Shown here piece by piece: positions 19,657 through 33,195 of a stretch of 64,000 bases of DNA. A program made the translations under genes and the position numbers. Every line of letters begins with the position of its first letter. Position 1 is the first letter of the stretch. Location of the stretch: contig NZ_FMYX01000003.1 in NCBI RefSeq assembly GCF_900102675.1, positions 124,001-188,000 of the forward strand, read 5' to 3'. Source of the DNA: Pseudomonas guariconensis (GTDB lineage Bacteria > Pseudomonadota > Gammaproteobacteria > Pseudomonadales > Pseudomonadaceae). Under the pieces are notes generated by a model. It ran no database searches and had not been told where the DNA came from. It saw only the letters and a list, made by a program, of their open reading frames with translations.

Positions 19657-22431
<2,775 letters not shown>

Positions 22432-22449
22432 CTCAGCGCAACACCCCCG

Positions 22450-22475
22450 AACGGGGCGACCATGGTCGCCCCGTT
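22450..22475. terminator. 26-bp perfect palindrome after gyrA
   Basis: AACGGGGCGACC-AT-GGTCGCCCCGTT, a 12-base perfect stem on either side of a central AT (the whole is a self-complementary 26-mer), followed by TGACTGATT. It starts 18 bases after the gyrA stop and is most simply its terminator, although the U-tract is weak. Confidence 0.7.
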
Positions 22476-22522
22476 TGACTGATTACGGCAGGCAGCGTCC
22501 TCAAGGACGGTGCACTACCTGT

Positions 22523-22544
22523 GGAAGCGGGTAAACCCGCTTCC
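22523..22544. repeat. REP palindrome upstream of serC
   Basis: GGAAGCGGGT AA ACCCGCTTCC, a perfect 10-bp inverted repeat preceded by CTGT, matches the core of P. putida-group REP elements. It lies 62 bases before the serC start. Confidence 0.65.
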
Positions 22545-22605
22545 CAGGGTGCTCGGCAGTATCGAAGATTGTAGATTTGTACTATTTGGCAGAGCGAGAG
22601 TGGAT

Positions 22606-23691
22606 GTGAGCAAACGAGCCTTTAACTTCTGCGCAGGCCCTGCCGCGCTTCCTGACGCTGTCCTGCAGCGTGCCCAGGCCGAAATGCTGGACTGGCGTGG
22701 CAAGGGCTTGTCCGTGATGGAGATGAGCCATCGCAGCGATGACTACGTGGCCATCGCCGAAAAGGCCGAGCAGGACCTGCGCGACCTGCTGTCCGTCCCC
22801 TCCAACTACAAAGTCCTGTTCCTGCAGGGTGGTGCCAGCCAGCAGTTTGCCGAGATCCCGCTGAACCTGCTGCCGGAAAACGCTACGGCCGACTACATCG
22901 AGACTGGCATCTGGTCGAAGAAGGCCATCGAAGAGGCGCGCCGCTTCGGTCATGTCAACGTCGCCGCTAGCGCCAAGCCCTACGATTATTTGGCTATTCC
23001 GGGGCAGAACGAGTGGAACCTGACCAAGAACGCTGCCTATGTCCATTATGCGTCCAACGAGACCATTGGTGGCCTGCAGTTCGACTGGGTTCCGCAGACC
23101 GGTGACGTTCCTCTGGTGGTCGACATGTCGTCCGACATCCTGTCGCGCCCGATCGACGTCTCCCAGTACGGCCTGATCTATGCCGGTGCGCAGAAGAACA
23201 TTGGCCCGAGCGGTCTGGTGGTGGTGATCGTGCGCGAAGACCTGCTCGGTCGCGCCCGTAGCCATTGCCCAACCATGCTCGACTACAAGGTCGCGGCCGA
23301 CAACGGCTCGATGTACAACACTCCTGCCACCTATTCCTGGTACCTCTCGGGCCTTGTGTTCGAATGGCTCAAGGAGCAGGGCGGCGTCGAGGCCATGGAG
23401 CAGCGCAACCGCGCCAAGAAGGACCGCCTGTACGGTTTCATCGATGGTAGCGAGTTCTACACCAACCCGATCAGCCACAATGCCCGCTCGTGGATGAACG
23501 TGCCGTTCCGCCTGGCCGACGAGCGCCTGGACAAGGCCTTCCTGGCCGGCGCCGATGCCCGTGGTCTGCTCAACCTCAAGGGCCATCGTTCGGTCGGCGG
23601 CATGCGCGCCTCGATCTACAACGCCCTGGGCCTGGAAGCGGTCGATGCCTTGGTGGCCTACATGGCCGAGTTCGAGAAGGAGCACGCTTGA
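22606..23691 (+). CDS. serC: Phosphoserine aminotransferase
   Basis: 361 aa PLP enzyme that converts 3-phosphohydroxypyruvate to phosphoserine; it also serves pyridoxine synthesis. FCAGPAALPDAV at the N-terminus, MEMSHRS, LFLQGGASQQFAEIP and the PLP-lysine segment YAGAQKNIGPSGL are diagnostic. A GTG start at 22606 (VSKRAFNF) is chosen; the longer frame passes through a REP element. Its TGA overlaps the pheA ATG (TGATG), so serC is the first gene of the serC-pheA-tyrA/aroA-cmk-rpsA supra-operon known in pseudomonads. Confidence 0.95.
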   Translation: MSKRAFNFCAGPAALPDAVLQRAQAEMLDWRGKGLSVMEMSHRSDDYVAIAEKAEQDLRDLLSVPSNYKVLFLQGGASQQFAEIPLNLLPENATADYIETGIWSKKAIEEARRFGHVNVAASAKPYDYLAIPGQNEWNLTKNAAYVHYASNETIGGLQFDWVPQTGDVPLVVDMSSDILSRPIDVSQYGLIYAGAQKNIGPSGLVVVIVREDLLGRARSHCPTMLDYKVAADNGSMYNTPATYSWYLSGLVFEWLKEQGGVEAMEQRNRAKKDRLYGFIDGSEFYTNPISHNARSWMNVPFRLADERLDKAFLAGADARGLLNLKGHRSVGGMRASIYNALGLEAVDALVAYMAEFEKEHA

Positions 23692-24785
23692 TGTCCGATC
23701 AGGAACTCAAGGCGCTGCGCGTACGCATCGACAGTCTCGACGAGAAGATCCTCGAGCTGATCAGCGAGCGCGCCCGTTGCGCCCAGGAGGTGGCGAAGGT
23801 CAAGACCGCCTCCCTGGCCGAAGGCGAGAAGCCGGTATTCTACCGGCCCGAGCGTGAGGCTGCTGTGCTCAAGCGCGTCATGGAGCGCAACAAGGGCCCG
23901 CTGGACAACGAAGAGATGGCGCGGTTGTTCCGCGAAATCATGTCCTCCTGCCTGGCCCTGGAAGAGCCGCTCAAGGTTGCCTACCTCGGCCCTGAAGGCA
24001 CCTTCACCCAGGCCGCGGCCATGAAGCACTTCGGTCATGCCGTGGTCAGCCGTCCGATGGCTGCCATCGATGAAGTGTTCCGTGAAGTGGCGGCAGGTGC
24101 CGTCAACTTCGGTGTGGTGCCGGTGGAAAACTCCACCGAAGGCGCGGTGAGCCATACCCTGGACAGCTTCCTCGAGCATGACATGGTGATCTGTGGCGAA
24201 GTCGAGCTGCGTATCCACCACCATTTGCTGGTGGGCGAGAACACCAAGACCGACAGCATCACGCGCATCTATTCCCACGCTCAGTCCCTGGCCCAATGCC
24301 GCAAGTGGCTGGACGCGCACTACCCGAATGTCGAGCGCGTGGCGGTGTCCAGCAACGCCGAGGCCGCCAAACGGGTCAAGGGCGAGTGGAATTCGGCGGC
24401 CATCGCCGGCGATATGGCGGCCAATCTGTACGGCCTGACCCGCCTGGCCGAGAAGATCGAGGACCGCCCGGATAACTCCACGCGCTTCCTCATGATCGGC
24501 AACCAGGAAGTGCCGCCGACCGGCGATGACAAGACCTCGATCATCGTCTCGATGAGCAACAAGCCAGGTGCCCTGCACGAGCTGCTGGTGCCTTTCCATG
24601 AAAACGGCATCGACCTGACCCGTATCGAGACCCGCCCGTCGCGCAGCGGCAAATGGACCTACGTGTTCTTCATCGATTTCGTCGGCCATCACCGCGACCC
24701 GCTGATTAAGGCGGTGCTGGAGAAGATCAGCCAGGAGGCTGTGGCGCTCAAGGTGCTGGGGTCCTATCCGAAGGCGGTGCTTTGA
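23691..24785 (+). CDS. pheA: Bifunctional chorismate mutase / prephenate dehydratase (P-protein)
   Basis: 364 aa. Makes phenylpyruvate from chorismate. The N-terminal AroQ mutase helix LKALRVRIDSLDEKILELISERARCAQ is followed by the prephenate dehydratase domain (YLGPEGTFTQAAA near 97, VPVENSTEGAV) and a C-terminal ACT domain with the ESRP-type loop here reading RIETRPSRSGKWTYVFFIDF, which binds phenylalanine for feedback inhibition. The start overlaps the serC stop by one base. Length and order match other pseudomonads. Confidence 0.95.
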   Translation: MSDQELKALRVRIDSLDEKILELISERARCAQEVAKVKTASLAEGEKPVFYRPEREAAVLKRVMERNKGPLDNEEMARLFREIMSSCLALEEPLKVAYLGPEGTFTQAAAMKHFGHAVVSRPMAAIDEVFREVAAGAVNFGVVPVENSTEGAVSHTLDSFLEHDMVICGEVELRIHHHLLVGENTKTDSITRIYSHAQSLAQCRKWLDAHYPNVERVAVSSNAEAAKRVKGEWNSAAIAGDMAANLYGLTRLAEKIEDRPDNSTRFLMIGNQEVPPTGDDKTSIIVSMSNKPGALHELLVPFHENGIDLTRIETRPSRSGKWTYVFFIDFVGHHRDPLIKAVLEKISQEAVALKVLGSYPKAVL

Positions 24786-24786
24786 T

Positions 24787-24855
24787 CGAAAACCTTTGGT
24801 TTTCGCGCGGTACCTGTGGGAGCGGCCTCGTGTCGCGATGGGCTGCCCGGCAGCC
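24787..24855. repeat. Hairpin plus REP relic between pheA and tyrA/aroA
   Basis: CGAAAACC TTT GGTTTTCG forms an 8-bp perfect stem right after pheA (24787-24805). It is followed by CTGTGGGAGCGGCCTCGTGTCGCGATGGGCTGC, a degenerate REP element of fluorescent pseudomonads. In P. aeruginosa, from memory, a hisC paralogue occupies this position; no trace of it is visible here. Confidence 0.55.
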
Positions 24856-24903
24856 CCCTGCGGTCTCACTGACTGGCATAGTTTCTAAACAGGGTTCGCA
24901 CTC

Positions 24904-27144
24904 GTGGTAGATGCAGTTACAACCAAACCCGCGCCGATCATCGGCCGCCTGGTCGTCGTAGGCCTGGGCCTGATCGGCGGGTCATTCGCCAAGGGCCTGC
25001 GCGAAAGCGGCCTGTGCCGGGAAGTGGTCGGCGTCGATCTGGATGCCCAGTCGCGCAAGCTGGCCGTTTCGCTCGGCGTGGTCGATCGCTGCGAGCAAGA
25101 CCTCGACGCGGCCTGCGTCGGCGCCGACGTGATCCAGTTGGCCGTGCCCATCCTGGCGATGGAAAAGGTCCTGGCCCATCTCGCGCGCCTGGACCTGGGC
25201 GATGCAGTGATCACCGATGTGGGCAGCGCCAAGGGCAATGTGGTGCGTGCCGCACGTGAGGCCTTTGCCGGACGTCTGTCGCGTTTCGTCCCGGGCCACC
25301 CGATCGCAGGCTCCGAGCAGAGCGGCGTGGAGGCCTCCAATGCCGCACTGTTCCGCCGCCACAAGGTCATCCTCACGCCACTGCCGGAAACCGATCCGGC
25401 CGCCGCGGCCGTGGTCGACCGCCTGTGGCGCGCGCTGGGTGCCGATGTGGAGCACATGCCGGTGGAGCGCCATGACGAAGTCCTGGCCGCCACCAGCCAC
25501 CTGCCGCACTTGCTGGCGTTCGGTCTGGTCGATTCCCTGGCCAAGCGCAATGAAAACCTGGAGATCTTCCGGTACGCTGCGGGAGGCTTCCGCGATTTCA
25601 CGAGAATCGCCGGCAGCGACCCGATCATGTGGCACGACATCTTCCTCGCCAACCGCGAGGCTGTCCTGCGCACCCTGGATACATTTCGCAGCGATCTCGA
25701 CGCCTTGCGCGACGCGGTCGATGCAGGGGACGGGCACCAGCTGCTGGGTGTATTCACCCGCGCCCGGGCTGCCCGCGAGCATTTCAGTAAAATCCTGGCC
25801 CGCCGGGCCTATGTGGACGCTATGAACGCCAACGATCTGATTTTCCTGGCCCAACCTGGTGGCCGCCTGTCCGGACGGATCCGCGTTCCGGGCGACAAAT
25901 CGATTTCCCATCGCTCGATCATGCTTGGCTCGCTGGCCGAAGGTACCACCGAGGTCGAAGGTTTCCTCGAAGGCGAGGACGCCTTGGCGACCTTGCAGGC
26001 CTTCCGGGACATGGGGGTGGTCATCGAAGGCCCGCACCATGGTCGTGTGACCATCCATGGCGTCGGCTTGCACGGCCTCAAACCGCCACCTGGCCCGATC
26101 TACCTGGGTAACTCCGGTACCTCGATGCGCCTGCTGTCGGGCCTGCTGGCCGGCCAGCCGTTCGATGTCACCATGACCGGCGATGCCTCGCTGTCCAAGC
26201 GCCCAATGAACCGTGTGGCCAACCCGCTGCGCGAGATGGGTGCAGTGGTCGAGACCGGTCCTGAAGGCCGTCCGCCGCTGACCATCCGTGGCGGCCACAA
26301 GCTCAAGGCGCTCAACTACACGCTGCCGATGGCCAGTGCCCAGGTCAAATCCTGCCTGCTGCTGGCTGGCCTGTATGCTGAAGGCACCACTACCGTCACC
26401 GAGCCTGCGCCGACCCGCGACCATACCGAGCGCATGCTGCGCGGCTTTGGTTATGCGGTCGAGACCAATGGCCCGGTCGCTTCGCTCAAGTCGGGTGGCA
26501 AGCTCAGTGCAACCCGCATCGAGGTGCCGGCGGATATCTCCTCGGCGGCGTTCTTCTTGGTCGCGGCTTCGATCGCCGAGGGTTCGGAGCTGGTGCTCGA
26601 GCATGTCGGCATCAACCCGACCCGTACCGGCGTCATCGATATCCTGCGCCTGATGGGCGGCGACATTACCCTGGAAAACCAGCGTGAAGTTGGCGGTGAG
26701 CCGGTCGCGGACCTGCGCGTGCGCGGTGCCAAGCTCAAGGGGATCGAGATCCCCGAGCACCTCGTGCCGCTGGCCATCGATGAATTCCCGGTGCTGTTCG
26801 TGGCTGCCGCCTGCGCCGAAGGGCGTACCGTGCTGCGCGGCGCCGAGGAACTGCGCGTCAAAGAATCCGATCGCATCCAGGTCATGGCTGACGGCCTGCT
26901 GACCCTGGGCGTGAAGTGCGAGCCGACCCCCGATGGCATCATCATTGATGGCGGCCAGATCGGCGGCGGCGAAGTGCACGGTCACGGTGACCACCGGATC
27001 GCCATGGCCTTCAGCGTTGCCTCGCTGCGTGCTAGCGCGCCGATTCGCATCCATGACTGCGCCAACGTCGCCACGTCCTTCCCGAACTTCCTGGCGCTGT
27101 GCGCCGAGGTTGGCATTCGGGTCGCAGAAGAGGGCAAATCGTGA
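24904..27144 (+). CDS. tyrA/aroA: Fused prephenate dehydrogenase / EPSP synthase
   Basis: 746 aa fusion. Residues 1-295 are prephenate dehydrogenase (NAD motif [15 protein letters not shown] near 17, [21 protein letters not shown]). From about 310 onward it is 5-enolpyruvylshikimate-3-phosphate synthase ([48 protein letters not shown]). It thus joins a shikimate step upstream of chorismate to the first tyrosine-specific step. This fusion is common in Pseudomonas and is not an assembly error: the reading frame is continuous. GTG start. The stop overlaps the cmk start by four bases. Confidence 0.95.
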   Translation: MVDAVTTKPAPIIGRLVVVGLGLIGGSFAKGLRESGLCREVVGVDLDAQSRKLAVSLGVVDRCEQDLDAACVGADVIQLAVPILAMEKVLAHLARLDLGDAVITDVGSAKGNVVRAAREAFAGRLSRFVPGHPIAGSEQSGVEASNAALFRRHKVILTPLPETDPAAAAVVDRLWRALGADVEHMPVERHDEVLAATSHLPHLLAFGLVDSLAKRNENLEIFRYAAGGFRDFTRIAGSDPIMWHDIFLANREAVLRTLDTFRSDLDALRDAVDAGDGHQLLGVFTRARAAREHFSKILARRAYVDAMNANDLIFLAQPGGRLSGRIRVPGDKSISHRSIMLGSLAEGTTEVEGFLEGEDALATLQAFRDMGVVIEGPHHGRVTIHGVGLHGLKPPPGPIYLGNSGTSMRLLSGLLAGQPFDVTMTGDASLSKRPMNRVANPLREMGAVVETGPEGRPPLTIRGGHKLKALNYTLPMASAQVKSCLLLAGLYAEGTTTVTEPAPTRDHTERMLRGFGYAVETNGPVASLKSGGKLSATRIEVPADISSAAFFLVAASIAEGSELVLEHVGINPTRTGVIDILRLMGGDITLENQREVGGEPVADLRVRGAKLKGIEIPEHLVPLAIDEFPVLFVAAACAEGRTVLRGAEELRVKESDRIQVMADGLLTLGVKCEPTPDGIIIDGGQIGGGEVHGHGDHRIAMAFSVASLRASAPIRIHDCANVATSFPNFLALCAEVGIRVAEEGKS

Positions 27145-27827
27145 GTTCGCAAGCGCCAGTCATCACCATCGATGGGCCAAGCGGTTCGGGCAAGGGTACG
27201 GTCGCGGGCATTCTGGCCCGCGAGCTGGGCTGGAAGCTGCTTGATTCCGGCGCCCTGTACCGCCTGCTGGCGTTCAATGCCGTCAACCACGGCGTCGACC
27301 TGACCAACGAAGAGTTGCTCAAGGCCTTGGCCGCCCATCTGGATGTGCAATTCGTCGCTGCGGAACCGGGTAAGCTGCAACAGATCATCCTCGAGGGTGA
27401 GGATGTTAGCAACGTGATCCGCACCGAAACCGTCGGCGCCGGCGCCTCCATGGTCGCTTCGCTGCCAGCAGTGCGCGAAGCGTTGCTGCAGCGTCAGCGC
27501 GCCTTCCGCGAAGCGCCTGGCCTGATCGCTGACGGTCGCGACATGGGCACCGTGGTCTTCCCGGACGCGCCCTTGAAAGTGTTCCTCACCGCCAGCGCGG
27601 AGGAGCGTGCACGGCGTCGCTATTTGCAGTTGAAGGGCAAGGGCGATGATGTTAGTCTGGCGAGTCTGCTAGATGAGATTCGTGCGCGCGATGAGCGCGA
27701 CACCCAGCGCGCGGTGGCCCCGCTGAAACCAGCGGCCGATGCCATCCAACTGGACTCCACCGAGTTGTCCATCGAGCAGGTGTTGCAACGTATCAGGAGC
27801 GAGCTCGCCCAGCGCGATCTGCTCTGA
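27141..27827 (+). CDS. cmk: Cytidylate kinase
   Basis: 228 aa. Phosphorylates CMP and dCMP. P-loop [15 protein letters not shown] near residue 10, the NMP-binding segment [22 protein letters not shown] and the lid [16 protein letters not shown] are characteristic. GTG start at 27141 overlaps the aroA stop (GTGA), indicating coupling. A 124-bp gap leads to rpsA and holds a weak hairpin. Confidence 0.95.
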   Translation: MSSQAPVITIDGPSGSGKGTVAGILARELGWKLLDSGALYRLLAFNAVNHGVDLTNEELLKALAAHLDVQFVAAEPGKLQQIILEGEDVSNVIRTETVGAGASMVASLPAVREALLQRQRAFREAPGLIADGRDMGTVVFPDAPLKVFLTASAEERARRRYLQLKGKGDDVSLASLLDEIRARDERDTQRAVAPLKPAADAIQLDSTELSIEQVLQRIRSELAQRDLL

Positions 27828-27841
27828 TAGCCAGGAGAACA

Positions 27842-27878
27842 GGCAGGGGCACCAGTCAACGTCCTGCCGGTTTTCCTT
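27842..27878 (+). terminator. Weak hairpin with T-rich tail between cmk and rpsA
   Basis: GGCAGG (27842-27847) pairs with CCTGCC (27863-27868) across a 15-base loop, followed by GGTTTTCCTTT. It may partly terminate the upstream operon so that rpsA can be driven by its own promoter; the stem is short, so this is tentative. Confidence 0.35.
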
Positions 27879-27951
27879 TATATGAACGAAACCCACATTG
27901 TCTGGAATGTGGCTATGGGCGTCTGTTTCGCCCGAATCTACAGGAATTAAA

Positions 27952-29631
27952 ATGAGCGAAAGCTTTGCAGAACTCTTTGAAGAAAGCCTGAAAACCCTCA
28001 ATCTGCAGCCGGGCGCGATCATCACCGGTATCGTTGTCGACATCGACGGCGACTGGGTTACCGTTCACGCTGGTCTGAAGTCCGAGGGCGTCATCCCGCT
28101 CGAGCAGTTCATCAACGAAGCTGGCGAGCTGACCATCAAGGTCGGTGACGAAGTTCACGTTGCGCTGGACGCGGTCGAAGACGGCTTTGGCGAAACCAAG
28201 CTGTCCCGTGAAAAAGCCAAGCGCGCCGAGTGCTGGATTGTTCTGGAAGCAGCTTTCGCCGCCGAAGAAGTGGTCAAGGGCGTTATCAACGGTAAGGTTA
28301 AGGGCGGCTTCACTGTCGACGTTAACGGCATCCGTGCGTTCCTGCCGGGCTCCCTGGTTGATGTCCGCCCAGTGCGCGACACCACCCACCTGGAAGGCAA
28401 AGAGCTGGAATTCAAGGTCATCAAGCTGGACCAGAAGCGCAACAACGTTGTTGTTTCCCGTCGCAGCGTGCTGGAAGCCGAGAACAGCGCCGAGCGCGAA
28501 GCCCTGCTGGAAACCCTGCAGGAAGGCCAACAGGTCAAGGGTATCGTCAAGAACCTCACCGACTACGGCGCCTTCGTGGACCTGGGCGGTATCGACGGCC
28601 TGCTGCACATCACCGACATGGCTTGGAAGCGCATCAAGCACCCGTCGGAAATCGTCAACGTTGGTGACGAAGTCGACGTTCGCGTCCTGAAGTTCGACCG
28701 TGAGCGCAACCGCGTTTCCCTGGGTCTGAAGCAAATGGGCGAAGATCCGTGGGTTGCCATCACCTCGCGCTACCCAGAAGGTACTCGCGTACAGGCTCGC
28801 GTTACCAACCTGACCGACTACGGCTGCTTCGCTGAGCTGGAAGAAGGCGTTGAAGGTCTGGTACACGTTTCCGAAATGGACTGGACCAACAAGAACATCC
28901 ACCCGTCGAAAGTCGTTCAGGTTGGCGACGAAGTGGAAGTCATGGTTCTGGACATCGACGAAGAGCGTCGTCGTATCTCCCTGGGCATCAAGCAGTGCAA
29001 GTCCAACCCATGGGAAGACTTCTCCAGCCAGTTCAACAAAGGTGACAAGATCACCGGTACCATCAAGTCGATCACCGACTTCGGTATCTTCATTGGCCTG
29101 GACGGCGGCATCGACGGTCTGGTTCACCTGTCCGACATCTCTTGGAACGAGTCCGGCGAAGAAGCCGTACGTCGCTTCAAGAAGGGCGACGAGCTGGAAA
29201 CCGTCATCCTGTCGGTTGACCCAGAGCGCGAGCGCATCTCCCTGGGTATCAAGCAACTGGAAGACGATCCGTTCTCCAACTTCGTTGCTCTGAACGACAA
29301 GGGTGCAATCGTCAAGGGTATCGTCAAGGAAGTTGACGCCAAAGGCGCCATCGTTACCTTGGCCGACGACATCGAAGCTACTCTGAAAGCTTCCGAAATC
29401 AGCCGTGACCGCGTTGAAGACGCGCGTAACGTCCTGAAGGAAGGCGAAGAGATCGAAGCCAAGATCATCAGCGTCGATCGCAAGTCTCGCGTTATCAGCC
29501 TGTCCATCAAGTCGAAGGACGACGCTGAAGAGCGCGAAGCTATCCAGAGCCTGAAAAACGCCGCTCCGGAAGCTGCTGCCGACACCACCATGGCTGCGCT
29601 GCTGCGCGAGGCGATGGCCAAGCAGAACTAA
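27952..29631 (+). CDS. rpsA: 30S ribosomal protein S1
   Basis: 559 aa with six S1 OB-fold repeats; repeats 3 to 6 are the most alike ([62 protein letters not shown]). S1 binds mRNA leaders on the 30S subunit and represses its own translation in E. coli. Codon use is strongly biased toward common codons, as expected for a highly expressed gene. ATG at 27952 ([13 protein letters not shown]) is the family start; upstream in-frame codons are not conserved. A textbook terminator follows. Confidence 0.98.
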   Translation: MSESFAELFEESLKTLNLQPGAIITGIVVDIDGDWVTVHAGLKSEGVIPLEQFINEAGELTIKVGDEVHVALDAVEDGFGETKLSREKAKRAECWIVLEAAFAAEEVVKGVINGKVKGGFTVDVNGIRAFLPGSLVDVRPVRDTTHLEGKELEFKVIKLDQKRNNVVVSRRSVLEAENSAEREALLETLQEGQQVKGIVKNLTDYGAFVDLGGIDGLLHITDMAWKRIKHPSEIVNVGDEVDVRVLKFDRERNRVSLGLKQMGEDPWVAITSRYPEGTRVQARVTNLTDYGCFAELEEGVEGLVHVSEMDWTNKNIHPSKVVQVGDEVEVMVLDIDEERRRISLGIKQCKSNPWEDFSSQFNKGDKITGTIKSITDFGIFIGLDGGIDGLVHLSDISWNESGEEAVRRFKKGDELETVILSVDPERERISLGIKQLEDDPFSNFVALNDKGAIVKGIVKEVDAKGAIVTLADDIEATLKASEISRDRVEDARNVLKEGEEIEAKIISVDRKSRVISLSIKSKDDAEEREAIQSLKNAAPEAAADTTMAALLREAMAKQN

Positions 29632-29647
29632 GTTCTGTTTGATCGGT

Positions 29648-29677
29648 AAAAAAGGGCGACTTCGGTCGCCCTTTTTT
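29648..29677 (+). terminator. Rho-independent terminator of rpsA
   Basis: AAAAAAGGGCGAC, TTCG tetraloop, then GTCGCCCTTTTTT: a GC stem with an A-tract and U-tract on either side, 17 bases after the rpsA stop. Confidence 0.95.
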
Positions 29678-29950
29678 GTGCCTGTTTGAAAACAAGCAGA
29701 TACCGCCCTAGCGTCGCGTGCCAGTTCTGTAGGCGCTGACGAAGCCTGCAAAGCGGCGCTAGCTCCCCCTGAATCAATTCACTGCGTCTCGCCTGGTTAT
29801 TCGGCCATTCCCTACTGCTCATCTCGCTTCCCTGTCTCCCGCAATCTTGAATTTTTTTATTAAGTCAAGATCCACCCTGTTCAAATCCGTCGGGGCGTGC
29901 TACAAACTGGTTAAGCAATGATCTAGCTGCTTGATAACGAAGGGAAAAAT

Positions 29951-30247
29951 ATGACGAAGTCGGAGCTGATCGAACGTATTGTCACCCATCAAGGGCTGCT
30001 CTCGTCCAAGGACGTGGAGTTGGCCATCAAGACCATGCTTGAACAGATGTCACAATGCCTGGCCACCGGTGATCGCATCGAAATCCGTGGTTTTGGCAGC
30101 TTTTCCTTGCACTACCGCTCACCACGGGTAGGGCGTAACCCCAAGACCGGCCAGTCGGTGAATCTTGAAGGCAAGTACGTACCGCACTTCAAGCCCGGCA
30201 AGGAACTGCGCGATCGCGTCAACGAAGAAGACCAGGTCCCGCACTGA
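29951..30247 (+). CDS. ihfB: Integration host factor subunit beta
   Basis: 98 aa. DNA-bending HU/IHF-family protein; pairs with Ihf[11 protein letters not shown] at the N-terminus, [25 protein letters not shown] in the beta arms and [17 protein letters not shown] at the C-terminus are IHF-beta signatures, including the intercalating Pro in the arm. GAAGGG is the ribosome site. In pseudomonads ihfB (himD) marks the left border of the O-antigen locus, as it does here. Confidence 0.97.
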   Translation: MTKSELIERIVTHQGLLSSKDVELAIKTMLEQMSQCLATGDRIEIRGFGSFSLHYRSPRVGRNPKTGQSVNLEGKYVPHFKPGKELRDRVNEEDQVPH

Positions 30248-30262
30248 TAAAGGAACAGCCTG

Positions 30263-30526
30263 ATGCGTAACCTCAAGCGTGCCTTGGCGGCACTCTTCGT
30301 GCTGCTGCTGGCGGCGGTGGTCCTGTTCTTCGTTCTGGAGAATCAGCAAGCCGTCTCCTTGGTCTTGTTCGGTTGGACTGCACCGGCGGTCCCTGTAGCG
30401 ATACTGGTGATCGCCGCATTGGTCGTTGGCCTGGCTGTCGGCCCGCTGCTCGGCGCTTACGGCGTGCTGCGCAGCAAGCGCAAGATCCGTGCTTCTGCCC
30501 GCCAGGCGGCCCTCTCTGGCAACTGA
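30263..30526 (+). CDS. lapA: LapA-domain (LPS assembly protein A, DUF1049) membrane protein
   Basis: 87 aa with two transmembrane helices (about 6-26 and 40-62) and a basic C-terminus SKRKIRASARQAA. FVLENQQAVSLVLFGW matches the LapA/YciS domain. In E. coli LapA sits with LapB at the inner membrane and affects LpxC turnover. AAGGAACAG precedes the ATG, 15 bases after ihfB, so the two are cotranscribed. This adhesin-unrelated lapA should not be confused with the giant P. putida adhesin of the same name. Confidence 0.85.
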   Translation: MRNLKRALAALFVLLLAAVVLFFVLENQQAVSLVLFGWTAPAVPVAILVIAALVVGLAVGPLLGAYGVLRSKRKIRASARQAALSGN

Positions 30527-30626
30527 GGATTTTTCCTTCCAGGGGTGGCGAATCCTGCCCTGTATCCTCCAGCTGAATGAATGAAGTAATAGCGCGCTTC
30601 AATTCAGACTTTGGAGGTTCAGCAGC

Positions 30627-31958
30627 ATGCAATTCCCTACGCTTTCACACCACGGTGCTATCCGTGGTGTGACCAGCTCATGCCATCAACTTCACCTCGA
30701 CAGCGCGACCAGCCTGTTGATCGACTGCGGCCTCGAGCAGGGCGGTGATGCCGCTCTGAAAGGTGAGAGCGCTTCGCTCGGTTTCGCCATCGATGGAATC
30801 CAGGCGCTGATCGTTACCCATGTGCACCTGGACCACGTCGGGCGTATTCCCGCCTTGCTCGCCGCCGGCTACCGGGGCCCGATCATCTGCAGCGAGCCCT
30901 CTGCGCGCTTGTTACCCTTGGTGCTGGAAGATGCCTATAAGCTCAGCGTCACTGCCGAGTCTACCCAGGTCGAGCGATACCTGGAATTCCTCGAGAAATT
31001 GATAACCCCCGTACTCTTCGAACAATGGCACACCATCGTAGATCGAGAAGGACTCGTATGCCGCATCCGGCTGCAGCGCGCCGGGCATCTGCTCGGTTCT
31101 GCCTATGTCGAGTGCGATGTATGTAAAGCGGATCCGCCCAGCAGCACGCGTGTCGTATTTTCCGGAGACCTGGGTGCTGCGCATAATCCATTGCTCAAGC
31201 CCGTACAGCCACCAGAGCGAGCGGACGTGTTGGTGCTCGAAAGCACCTACGGCGATCGCCTACACGCTGACCGCAGCGAACGCCAGCAACGACTGGAAGC
31301 GGCCATCGATCGCGCGTTGTCCGATCACGGCACCCTCATGATCCCCGCCTTCAGCCTCGGGCGTACCCAAGAGTTGCTCTACGAGCTCGAAGACATCCTG
31401 CACCGCAAAGCCCTGCTCGCGCCCCGCAGCGAGAATACCGGGAGTGATCCCCTAGATTGGTCGCAACTCCCCATCATCCTCGATTCGCCCCTGGCCCAGC
31501 GCATTACCCGCGCGTACCAAGACCTGCATCAGTTCTGGAACGCCGAAGCCCGGCAACGTTTATATGAAGGCCGCAACCCCTTGAGCTTTGAACAACTGAT
31601 ATGCGTGGATACACACGCCAAACATCAGCAAGTGGTCAATTACCTTAAAAGTACGGGACGTCCCGCTATTGTGATCGCCGGTAATGGCATGTGCTCCGCC
31701 GGGCGCATCGTCAATTATCTCAAGGCGATGATTGGGGATCCAAGGCATGAGGTGATGTTTGTCGGATACCAGGTCAAAGGCACGCCTGGGGCGGTTGTTC
31801 CGGCCAGCGAAGGTGTGGAGGGTTTTGTGCAGATTTATCTGGATTGGCGGATGTATGAGGTGTGGGCCAAGGTGATGACGTTGACTGGCTATTCGGGGCA
31901 TGCGGATCAGGAGGGGTTGGTGGCTTTTGCGATGGGGAAGGGGAGGGTAGCTGATTAG
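30627..31958 (+). CDS. Metallo-beta-lactamase / beta-CASP nuclease-like protein, apparently truncated at the C-terminus
   Basis: 443 aa. Zn-binding THVHLDHVGR near residue 65, GHLLGSAYVE, SGDLGA and LESTYGDR are metallo-beta-lactamase motifs; PAFSLGRTQELLYEL and GMCSAGRIVNYL belong to the beta-CASP cap. Such proteins are RNA-processing nucleases in the CPSF73/RNase J line. Beta-CASP motif B is present (GYSGHADQ near 429) but the chain ends 14 residues later, before the usual motif C (VHGE-type). The stop lies 8 bases before the left inverted repeat of an IS3-family relic, so the insertion probably removed the 3' end. Function may be lost or altered. Confidence 0.8.
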   Translation: MQFPTLSHHGAIRGVTSSCHQLHLDSATSLLIDCGLEQGGDAALKGESASLGFAIDGIQALIVTHVHLDHVGRIPALLAAGYRGPIICSEPSARLLPLVLEDAYKLSVTAESTQVERYLEFLEKLITPVLFEQWHTIVDREGLVCRIRLQRAGHLLGSAYVECDVCKADPPSSTRVVFSGDLGAAHNPLLKPVQPPERADVLVLESTYGDRLHADRSERQQRLEAAIDRALSDHGTLMIPAFSLGRTQELLYELEDILHRKALLAPRSENTGSDPLDWSQLPIILDSPLAQRITRAYQDLHQFWNAEARQRLYEGRNPLSFEQLICVDTHAKHQQVVNYLKSTGRPAIVIAGNGMCSAGRIVNYLKAMIGDPRHEVMFVGYQVKGTPGAVVPASEGVEGFVQIYLDWRMYEVWAKVMTLTGYSGHADQEGLVAFAMGKGRVAD

Positions 31959-31966
31959 GGTGGTGT

Positions 31967-33195
<1,229 letters not shown>

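Noticed and set aside
24982..27054. 690-codon frame antisense to tyrA/aroA
   Set aside because: Shadow of a highly biased gene; no start site or domains.
27913..29751. 612-codon frame antisense to rpsA
   Set aside because: Mirror of the S1 repeats; no independent coding evidence.
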